Assembly (NCBI GenBank): GCA_019100305.1
Contig: JAHRHW010000249.1
Coordinates: 1 to 6,648, forward strand
Reading direction: 5' to 3'
DNA length: 6,648 nucleotides
From: Candidatus Thiodiazotropha taylori
GTDB taxonomy: Bacteria; Pseudomonadota; Gammaproteobacteria; Chromatiales; Chromatiaceae
Position 1 is the first letter of the stretch. Each line of letters begins with the position of its first letter. Below, one piece after another: positions 1 to 5,493 of the stretch. The position numbers and the translations under genes were made by a program. Under the pieces are notes generated by a model. It worked only from the letters and a program-made list of their open reading frames with translations, made no database searches and was not told the DNA's origin.

Positions 1-1
1 T

Positions 2-876
2 ACCACAGTCTACCATGCCCTCTCTTTCGCCAATGACGAACTGGTGTGCGCAACAACGGTTTCGCTGCCGAAGTGGCCAGAGCGGTGCACGATTGGCGTC
101 CCCATGGACTGGTCGATAATCGAGTGCATTGTCGCTATGAGATTACCGATGAGAACGGACTGCCGATTCTTCAACAGCTGCTGGCGGATGATGCCATGCA
201 CATGGTCTCAATGATGGACCACACACCGGGACAGGGTCAGTTCAAGGACATGGCCGCCTATCGTGATTATCTGACCCGCACTTATAAAAAAACCGCAGAT
301 GAAGTGGAAGTGATCGTGGAACGTAAGCTGGCGGCCGCCAGCGGCGCCTTTGCGCGGATGCAGACGTTGGCTGAGGCTGCTCACAGTGCCGGTATCTCCG
401 TGGCCAGCCATGATGATGACTCGACAGAACGGGTGGATACCATGCTCGGCATAGGCGCCGATATCTCTGAGTTTCCGATTAATATGGTCGCTGCTGCGGC
501 CGCCAAGACGGCCGGCATGTCCACCATTTTCGGTGCACCGAATATCATTCGTGGTAAGAGCCAATCCGGTTCCATGCGGGCGATCGACGCAATTCATGAG
601 GGGCTGGCCGACTGTCTTTGTGCGGATTATGCGCCGGCGACCCTGATTGTGGCCGTAATGCGTATACCACAGATGTCAGATCTCAGCCTGCCCGAGGCGA
701 TGCGTCTGGTAACTGTGAATCCGGCAAAAGCCGCACAACTTCATGACCGGGGTATGATTGAAGTCGGTAAGCGTGCTGATCTGATTGCGGTGGGAGAGCC
801 GGGTGGTGTACCCCAGGTAACCGATTGCTGGGTGCACGGCAAGCTGGCCTACCGGGCGCGCTACGATCATGGCTGA
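2..876 (+). CDS. phnM: PhnM, alpha-D-ribose 1-methylphosphonate 5-triphosphate diphosphatase (5'-partial, with an apparent frameshift near base 43)
   Basis: Amidohydrolase-family enzyme of the C-P lyase pathway. It splits pyrophosphate from alkylphosphonate ribose 5-triphosphate to give the 5-phosphate substrate of PhnJ. From 46 to 876 the frame reads as the PhnM C-terminal two thirds. Visible motifs are VHCRYE (about 124-141), the MDHTPGQGQF stretch (about 214-243), the likely metal-site SHDDD (406-420), GAPNIIRG (532-555), the CADYAPATL motif with its Asp at 625-627, and the amidohydrolase tail NPAKAA..RG.I..GKRADLI (718-786). The N-terminal metal-binding part lies off the left edge. Bases 2-43 in the +2 frame read TTVYHALSFANDEL, which matches the family 'GITTV' region. 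The rest of the gene is in frame +1, which has a TGA at 34-36. One missing G, probably from a GGG run at 43-44, explains this. It is either a sequencing error or a recent inactivating mutation. The end overlaps phnN by 8 bases. Family assignment is firm; intactness is not. Confidence 0.93.
41..48 (+). other. Apparent -1 frameshift site in phnM
   Basis: Reading frame +2 (from base 2) gives PhnM-like residues ending in NDEL at bases 32-43. Reading frame +1 from base 43 continues with G-V-R-N-N-G-F and then the whole rest of PhnM. The two frames share base 43, so inserting a single G here joins them exactly. The repaired interval from TTV to the R-Y-E motif is 47 residues, close to the 49 I recall between the same points in E. 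coli PhnM. The short G run is typical of a homopolymer length error. The alternative is a real loss-of-function indel. Confidence 0.75.
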
Positions 877-1435
877 ACTGTTCTACATCATTGGCGCATC
901 AGGTGTCGGTAAGGACAGCCTGATCAATTATCTGCGACAGCATCTGCAACCCGGGGCGCCGGTGGCAATTGCCCATCGCTATATCACACGGCCATTCGAT
1001 GCGGATGGAGAGAACCACATTGAACTGAGTGAGACAGAGTTTGCCAATCGTATGTATTGGGGGTGTTTTGCACTGGAGTGGTACAGCCATAGAACCTGGT
1101 ATGGTATCGGTATTGAAATCGATCAGTGGCTATCGAGCGGTCTGAGTGTTGTGGTCAATGGTTCACGTGCCTATCTTGATGAAGCAACTCATCTCTATCC
1201 CGATCTCATACCGGTGTTGATTACATCGGATTATGATCAGTTGCGTCAGCGTTTGATCAATCGGGGTCGGGAGAGCGCAGAACAGATCGAACGACGACTC
1301 GAGACTGCCCGGTTACTCGATCAGCAACTGCAGCATCCCCACTTGCATCGAATCTCCAACAATGGGCCCATCGAACTGGCTGGTGAGCAACTGCTGAAAC
1401 TGGTGCAAAGGGAGGCCTCCAGGACATGCGCCTGA
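869..1435 (+). CDS. phnN: Ribose 1,5-bisphosphate phosphokinase PhnN
   Basis: ATP-dependent cytoplasmic kinase that converts ribose 1,5-bisphosphate to 5-phosphoribosyl 1-diphosphate (PRPP), the last step of C-P lyase phosphonate catabolism. The 188-residue product has the usual length and the guanylate-kinase-like fold of the family. It shows a Walker A loop GASGVGKDS (residues 9-17), HRYITRP (36-42), GENHIELSE (48-56), the W-Y...WYGIGIEID segment (about 71-85), VVVNGSR (94-100) and the lid motif NRGRE (131-135). All of these are closely matched in E. coli PhnN. The ATG at 869 lies inside the end of phnM (8-base overlap) with no clear Shine-Dalgarno sequence, so initiation is probably coupled to phnM translation. 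If the phnM frameshift is real, this coupling could lower PhnN output. The 3' end overlaps phnP by 10 bases. Confidence 0.95.
   Translation: MAELFYIIGASGVGKDSLINYLRQHLQPGAPVAIAHRYITRPFDADGENHIELSETEFANRMYWGCFALEWYSHRTWYGIGIEIDQWLSSGLSVVVNGSRAYLDEATHLYPDLIPVLITSDYDQLRQRLINRGRESAEQIERRLETARLLDQQLQHPHLHRISNNGPIELAGEQLLKLVQREASRTCA
1408..1415 (+). promoter_or_regulatory. Ribosome binding site of phnP
   Basis: AAGGGAGG lies inside the end of phnN, 10 bases before the ATG at 1426. It is a strong match to the anti-Shine-Dalgarno sequence and supports that start. phnP can therefore be initiated independently as well as by coupling. Confidence 0.7.
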
Positions 1436-2181
1436 AGCTGCTCGGTAGTGGCAATGCTGCCGGTATGCCACTCTATGGATGTGCTTGCGAGGTTTGCATT
1501 GAAGCCAGTGCCAACCGCCGGTTGCAGCGCACGCCTTGCAGTGCTCAGCTCGAAATTGACGGCCGTACCTATCTGCTGGATGCAGGGCAGATGAATCTGA
1601 CTCAACAGTTCCCGGCTGGAAGCTTGGATGGGATACTGTTGACCCATTTCCATGTCGATCATGTACAGGGTCTGTTTCATCTGCGTTGGGGGGTCGGAGA
1701 AGAAATTCCAGTCTATTGCCCTGAGGATGGGGAGGGTTGCGCGGATCTCTATAAGCATCCGGGAATTCTGCGCTTCCATGCGCAGCAAGCCTATGTTCCG
1801 TTTGTCTTGGAGGGGGGGCAGGTGACGCCTCTGTCGCTCAATCACTCGAAGCCAACTCTCGGTTATCTGATCGCATGGCAGAATGCACAAATTGCCTATC
1901 TGACCGACACCAAAGGGTTGCCGCCAAAAACGGCAGAATTGCTAGGCAGGCAGAAGCTCGATCTGATGGTGATCGACTGCAGTCTGATGCCGGGTTGTGA
2001 CCACCCGGGTCATAATAATCTGGATGATGCGTTGGTTCTGCATAAAGCCATAAGACCAAGGCGCAGCGTGCTGACCCATATTGGTCATGATCTGGATATC
2101 TGGTTGAAGGCGAACCCTCAGGCACTGCCGGACAATCTATCGGTGGGTCATGACGAACAGCTTGTCTACCCCATTGTGTGA
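1426..2181 (+). CDS. phnP: 5-phospho-alpha-D-ribosyl 1,2-cyclic phosphate phosphodiesterase PhnP
   Basis: Metallo-beta-lactamase-fold phosphodiesterase that opens the 1,2-cyclic phosphate left by C-P lyase to give ribose 1,5-bisphosphate, the substrate of PhnN. The 251-residue product matches the family length. The dinuclear metal motif HFHVDH is at residues 74-79. Further likely ligands are H140 (in LNHSK), D161 (in LTDT) and H218 (in LTHIGH). The structural zinc site known in E. coli PhnP is also conserved: Cys19, Cys21 and Cys24 (GCACEVC), with H221 as the probable fourth ligand. The HVQGLF.LRWGVGE.IPVY stretch (79-97) is typical of PhnP and separates it from other beta-lactamase-fold enzymes such as RNase Z. 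The ATG at 1426 has a good Shine-Dalgarno and sits in a 10-base overlap with phnN. The stop shares a GTGA overlap with the next gene. Confidence 0.95.
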   Translation: MRLKLLGSGNAAGMPLYGCACEVCIEASANRRLQRTPCSAQLEIDGRTYLLDAGQMNLTQQFPAGSLDGILLTHFHVDHVQGLFHLRWGVGEEIPVYCPEDGEGCADLYKHPGILRFHAQQAYVPFVLEGGQVTPLSLNHSKPTLGYLIAWQNAQIAYLTDTKGLPPKTAELLGRQKLDLMVIDCSLMPGCDHPGHNNLDDALVLHKAIRPRRSVLTHIGHDLDIWLKANPQALPDNLSVGHDEQLVYPIV

Positions 2182-3038
2182 CCATGCATAGTGCCTATCT
2201 GATGATTGGCGCTTCGGTGCTGATGCATGTGGCCTGGAACCTGCTGGCCCGTCACGTGGATCCCAGGGCCAACTATCTCTGGTGGGGACTGTTGGCGCAT
2301 CTGCTGTTACTTGGCCCCTGGGCGCTGTGGAATTTTCTGGTTAAAGCCGACTGGAATCAAACACTGCTACTGGCGATGGCAGTCACGGCACTCTCCAACA
2401 CCCTCTATTTCATTGCACTCAGACGTGCCTACCACTATGCACCGGTAGCCCTGGTCTACCCATTGGCTCGAAGTTCACCGCTTCTTATTGTTGTTTGGTC
2501 ATGGCTTTTTTTTGCCGATGATCTGTCTATGTGGGAAGCTTCTGCCATCGGTATCAGTGTGTTTGGTTTATGGATACTATCCGCCTCCTCGGGAGATGGT
2601 GATACCAGACATGCATTGCCATGGACACTGCTTGCAGCTTTCTGCACCAGTCTTTACTCATTAAGCGACAAGCTGGCGGTAGCTTATCTACCAGGATTTA
2701 CCGAACAACTCGGTTTTATCACAGTCGGTTATGCAGCGTCTTTCTTGGGCCTGACACTGATGCAAAGAAAACAGACCGGCAGTTGGATACCTCCGGTAAG
2801 ACCCACCTGGCTACAGTTATTGGTTGGGGGGTTATGTATCGGCGTCGCCTATGCTCTGGTGGTGGGAGCCATGCGTGAACTGCCAGCAGCCCATACGGTT
2901 GCTTTCACCAACGGGGGTATTGTCTTAGCAGTACTGTTCTCTATCTTTATGTTTCATGAAAAAGCCCATTGGCGGCAACGTTTAGCGGGAGCAGGCGTGG
3001 TCAGCGCCGGCTTGCTCCTATTGGGATGGGTGAGGTGA
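2178..3038 (+). CDS. DMT/EamA-like 10-TM membrane protein, phosphonate-operon associated
   Basis: Predicted inner-membrane transporter of the drug/metabolite transporter superfamily. The 286-residue product has about ten hydrophobic segments, near residues 6-24, 33-53, 62-81, 88-112, 118-136, 147-167, 177-195, 211-231, 238-258 and 267-285. These form two five-helix halves, as in tandem EamA repeats. The YFIALRRAYHYAPVALVYPLARSSP region (77-101) is the typical TM3-TM4 segment of DMT permeases. The last helix ends at the C-terminus with a W-V-R tail. The GTG at 2178 overlaps the phnP stop as GTGA, so it is probably translated by coupling; the ATG at 2184 is an alternative start two codons in. 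A DMT-like family near phosphonate operons is described (TIGR03340, as I recall), and this protein probably belongs to it. The substrate is unknown. Export of a pathway product or uptake of a phosphonate are both guesses from position. Confidence 0.88.
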   Translation: MTMHSAYLMIGASVLMHVAWNLLARHVDPRANYLWWGLLAHLLLLGPWALWNFLVKADWNQTLLLAMAVTALSNTLYFIALRRAYHYAPVALVYPLARSSPLLIVVWSWLFFADDLSMWEASAIGISVFGLWILSASSGDGDTRHALPWTLLAAFCTSLYSLSDKLAVAYLPGFTEQLGFITVGYAASFLGLTLMQRKQTGSWIPPVRPTWLQLLVGGLCIGVAYALVVGAMRELPAAHTVAFTNGGIVLAVLFSIFMFHEKAHWRQRLAGAGVVSAGLLLLGWVR

Positions 3039-3071
3039 GCTGACATTAATGGGGTTCTGCTGATTCAGCTT

Positions 3072-3095
3072 GGTTAGCCAGGTACTGGTCTGACC
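3072..3095 (+). terminator. Hairpin after the phn operon (possible terminator or mRNA 3' end structure)
   Basis: GGTTAG-CCAG pairs with CTGG-(T)-CTGACC around a GTA loop. This gives about ten pairs, including one G-U, with one bulged base. It starts 33 bases after the DMT stop codon. No T-run follows, so it would be a weak intrinsic terminator and may act as a 3'-end stabilising structure. Confidence 0.35.
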
Positions 3096-3109
3096 GTCCT
3101 GCTAGTGAA

Positions 3110-3134
3110 AATGGCGCTTAACGAAAGCGCCATT
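3110..3134 (-). terminator. Convergent intrinsic terminator, best suited to the SulP gene
   Basis: A perfect 10-base-pair stem, AATGGCGCTT/AAGCGCCATT, has a 5-base loop (3120-3124). On the minus strand it lies 22 bases after the SulP stop, and the stem ends in TT followed by TTC, giving a short T-run. On the plus strand it is followed by CCC, so it would terminate the phn transcript less well. It may still work in both directions, as is common between convergent genes. Confidence 0.6.
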
Positions 3135-3155
3135 CCCAGAACATGCCTATCCGTA

Positions 3156-4922
3156 TCAAGTTCGGTTGCTGGCGAGCGGTGACCTGAGTGGACAGTTATC
3201 CCGGTCGTAGCTGTCGCCCAGCTGATCCCAGACATAGTTGAGCGCCAGACCAATCCGGGAGTAGAAGATCTCTTCACCCATTTTGTCTTTCAAGCCGGTG
3301 CGACGGATGGTATCCATGAACTGCTTTTTCATCCTGGCTACCACCAGGGTGATTCCCTGAGCCTGCAGTCGCTCCCAGAGATGGTGTAGAACCTCTTCGC
3401 CGGTGGCATCGATCTGATTGATACCCTCACCATCCAGAATGATGTATTTCAGTTCTGGATTGGCTGCCACTACGCCAAGCATCTTGGTCTCGAAATAACC
3501 GGCACTGGCGAAGTAGAGCGAGCCATCGAAACGTACCACTGATATCTGCGGGCTGGTCGGCAGCTTACGTACCCGGATGTCCCGCATGGTGCCGTCCTTG
3601 TAACGGGAGAGCTGAGCGAAACGTGGACGCATGGTGCGCCACAGGAACAGCCCCAGAGAGAGCAGTACGCCGATGATGATACCTTTGTCAAGATGTGGGG
3701 CGAACGCCAGGGTCAGCACAAAGGTGACCACCGAAACCACCGCATCATGTGGCTCGGCTTTCCAGGCATGGATGATCGGATCGATCTTGATCAGATTGAC
3801 AACCGCCATGATGATTACCGCAGCCAGAGTTGCCTGGGGCAGATGATAGAGCAGTGGGGTCAGAAAGATCAGGGTGATCATCACCACCACACCGGTGACG
3901 ATGGAAGAGAATCCGGTAATCGCGCCCGCATTGATGTTGACCGCAGAGCGGGAGAAGGAACCCGATACCGGGTAGCCGGAAAACACGCCCGAGAAGACAT
4001 TCGACAGGCCCTGTCCAATCAGTTCCTGATTGGCATTGAGACGCTGCCGGGTCCTGGCTGCCATCGCCTTGGCGATGGAGATCGCCTCCATGAAACCGAT
4101 CAGCGAGATGGTGATCGCGGCCGGAATCAGGGACCAGATGGTGGTTACCTCAAAGGTCGGGATGGAGAAGCTTGGCAGACCATCCGGAATGGTGCCCACC
4201 ACTTTACCGCCGGCATCGGCAAAACCGGTAGCCCAAGCCAGTACGGTGGTCACCACCACGGCGATCAAGACACCGGGCATCGCCGGATAGAAGCGTTTGA
4301 CTCCCCACATGATGCCAAACGCGATCAGCGCCATCAGCAGGGTTGGAGCGTGGGTTCCCTCGGCCGCAGCCAGCAGCGTGTTCCAGACAGTCTCATAGTG
4401 GTGCTCCGCCCGTTCCGCAAAGACGCCGAAGACCTTGCCCAGTTGTGAGGTGGCGATGATCAGAGCACCGGCATTGGTAAAACCGACCACCACAGGATGG
4501 GAGAGAAAGTCCACCAGCACGCCAAGTTTGAACAGACCGAGAAACATCTGGAAGACACCAACCATCAGGGCCAGCAGCATGGCGTAGGCGAAATAGGTGT
4601 CCGGAGAAGTGGCCAGGGGTTCCAGTGCGGCGGCGGTCATCAGAGAGACCACGGCGACCGGGCCGGTGGCGAGTTGCCTCGAAGAACCGAACAGGGCGGC
4701 GATCATCGGCGGCAGGAAGGAGGCATAGAGACCGTAGTAGACCGGCAGACCGGCCAGCTGTGCGTAGGCCATGGATTGGGGGACCAGCACCAGGGCAACA
4801 GTGATACCCGCGATGATATCGGCCCGAATCGTCTTTTTGTCCTTGAGTTCGCCGATCCATTGCAGATAAGGGATAAAAGCGTTTTTCCAGCCCGCCATCA
4901 AACTTCTAATATGATCCCACAT
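3156..4922 (-). CDS. SulP-family anion transporter with C-terminal STAS domain
   Basis: Inner-membrane secondary transporter of the SLC26/SulP family, whose members carry sulfate, bicarbonate or other anions. Numbered from the longest open start (GTG at 4979, 607 residues), the signature region IRADIIAGITVALVLVPQSM is at 51-70, followed by AYAQLAGLPVYYGLYASFLPP and SSRQLATGPVAV (to about 110). The conserved core motifs are SLIGFMEAISIAKAMA (292-307, Glu298) and GVFSGYPVSGSFSRSAVN (331-348). The STAS domain occupies about 476-585, with DATG at 524-527 where anti-sigma antagonists have the phosphorylated serine. I chose the ATG at 4922 (588 residues), which has GGGTGA nine bases upstream. The ATG at 4898 (580 residues, with AGAAG upstream) is equally possible. 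The GTG at 4979 has no ribosome site and adds residues not usual in the family. The gene stands alone and converges on the phn operon. Sequence alone does not separate a sulfate carrier from a BicA-like bicarbonate carrier. Confidence 0.92.
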   Translation of the reverse strand: MWDHIRSLMAGWKNAFIPYLQWIGELKDKKTIRADIIAGITVALVLVPQSMAYAQLAGLPVYYGLYASFLPPMIAALFGSSRQLATGPVAVVSLMTAAALEPLATSPDTYFAYAMLLALMVGVFQMFLGLFKLGVLVDFLSHPVVVGFTNAGALIIATSQLGKVFGVFAERAEHHYETVWNTLLAAAEGTHAPTLLMALIAFGIMWGVKRFYPAMPGVLIAVVVTTVLAWATGFADAGGKVVGTIPDGLPSFSIPTFEVTTIWSLIPAAITISLIGFMEAISIAKAMAARTRQRLNANQELIGQGLSNVFSGVFSGYPVSGSFSRSAVNINAGAITGFSSIVTGVVVMITLIFLTPLLYHLPQATLAAVIIMAVVNLIKIDPIIHAWKAEPHDAVVSVVTFVLTLAFAPHLDKGIIIGVLLSLGLFLWRTMRPRFAQLSRYKDGTMRDIRVRKLPTSPQISVVRFDGSLYFASAGYFETKMLGVVAANPELKYIILDGEGINQIDATGEEVLHHLWERLQAQGITLVVARMKKQFMDTIRRTGLKDKMGEEIFYSRIGLALNYVWDQLGDSYDRDNCPLRSPLASNRT

Positions 4923-5113
4923 TATTGCATTCACCCACTTTTTGCGGCCTACACCTACATCTTCATCGATGTGCAGCACCTGGGGCCTGATAAGGGGGGG
5001 CAGGTCGTTTCCTGGCGCCCTTAAGTTGTCACGCTTTATTGTTTTTTTGGTTTTGCGGAGGCGCGGTCGTACTGCGTCGTAAGCTGTTGTTATACCTTTT
5101 TTGTCTAGAAAAC

Positions 5114-5128
5114 CCGTTCCTAGAACGG
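5114..5128. repeat. 15-base interrupted palindrome (operator candidate)
   Basis: CCGTTC-CTA-GAACGG is a perfect six-base inverted repeat around three bases. The hexamer CTAGAA occurs here (5120-5125) and again 15 bases to the left (5105-5110). The element lies about 190 bases upstream of the SulP start and 365 upstream of the RCC1-like gene. Its size and symmetry suit a dimeric repressor site, but it could be chance. Confidence 0.3.
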
Positions 5129-5279
5129 ATCAAGGGTAAAGGAATCGCGGTTAAATTGAAAGAAAATTTGGGATTTTGCTCCTCATGGAAGCGGCTAATA
5201 CCTGAGAGAAATGGTCGGTTAAGTCGCGGCCTGGAGGACCCCGGGAAGTTTGGAGCGAAACCAGAGGCGAGGATTTTTT

Positions 5280-5332
5280 ATCAGCTTCAGGGCGATATTT
5301 AGAATTTTAATTAACGAGATATCAAAGCTGAT
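5280..5332. repeat. Inverted repeat with nested inner repeat
   Basis: ATCAGCTT (5280-5287) pairs with AAGCTGAT (5325-5332), and inside it GATAT (5294-5298) pairs with ATATC (5319-5323). The two stems are separated by a six-base bulge on the left and one base on the right, with a 20-base AT-rich loop. It could fold in RNA or mark a binding site. It lies about 160 bases before the RCC1-like gene. Confidence 0.3.
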
Positions 5333-5361
5333 GAATCTGACTTATCCTACATGCCCTTAAT

Positions 5362-5391
5362 TTGACCGACTTAACAGTCTGACAAAGTAAT
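5362..5391 (+). promoter_or_regulatory. Weak sigma-70-like promoter candidate for the RCC1-like gene
   Basis: TTGACC at 5362-5367 is a five-of-six match to the -35 box. AGTAAT at 5386-5391 is a partial -10 box with an 18-base spacer. Transcription from here would leave an untranslated leader of about 95 bases. A seven-base inverted repeat (ACTTAAC 5369-5375, GTTAAGT 5417-5423) begins within the spacer and ends after the expected start point, which would suit repressor binding. All of this rests on short matches. Confidence 0.3.
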
Positions 5392-5482
5392 AGAACTGTA
5401 AAACTCAATAAACAATGTTAAGTTTCCGATAGTTGTGAAGATCGTTGATTGAAATGCGGTCTTTTTGTGATTAGCCAAACTC

Positions 5483-5487
5483 AGAGG
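5483..5487 (+). promoter_or_regulatory. Ribosome binding site of the RCC1-like gene
   Basis: AGAGG lies six bases before the GTG at 5494. This spacing, together with a signal peptide that begins immediately after that codon, fixes the start. Confidence 0.65.
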
Positions 5488-5493
5488 TATTCA

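Larger units (their letters stand above)
4923..5493. other. Divergent intergenic region without a convincing gene
   Basis: About 570 bases separate the SulP start from the start of the RCC1-like gene. The part nearest SulP contains a run of seven G (4994-5000) and a TATAAC hexamer on the minus strand (5089-5094) without a good partner -35. The middle (5140-5280) is GC-rich and ends in a T-run (5274-5279), but I found no stable GC-rich hairpin just before it. From about 5290 to 5480 the sequence turns AT-rich and is promoter-like. The open frame 5039-5302 (87 codons) has no family resemblance and no clear ribosome site, so I do not call it a gene. No tRNA or known riboswitch consensus was recognised. 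Confidence 0.6.

Noticed and set aside
46..48. GTG as the true start of phnM
   Set aside because: PhnM-like residues continue upstream in another frame, and a protein starting here would lack the N-terminal metal-binding part of the amidohydrolase barrel.
1321..1890. 189-codon open frame on the minus strand across phnN and phnP
   Set aside because: It lies antisense to two conserved genes and shows no recognisable domain or ribosome site.
3693..4448. 251-codon open frame on the plus strand, antisense to the SulP gene
   Set aside because: Its product is a low-complexity mix of Gly, Asp, His, Arg and Gln, as expected from reading a GC-rich gene backwards. The opposite strand encodes a clear SulP protein with conserved motifs.
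4497..5024. 175-codon plus-strand open frame over the SulP 5' end
   Set aside because: It is rich in His, Gln and Gly, has no family resemblance, and is mostly antisense to the conserved SulP N-terminal region.
5201..5220. CTGAGA sequence suggesting a TPP riboswitch
   Set aside because: The other conserved TPP element parts (ACCTGAT-type block and the flanking stems) are absent, and the neighbouring genes are not thiamine-related.
5240..5279. GC-rich stretch followed by a T-run as an intrinsic terminator on the plus strand
   Set aside because: I could not find a stem longer than about four pairs immediately before the T-run, and no plus-strand gene lies upstream to need it.
5039..5302. 87-codon open frame in the intergenic region
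   Set aside because: No motif, no clear ribosome site and no recognisable family; most likely a chance frame.
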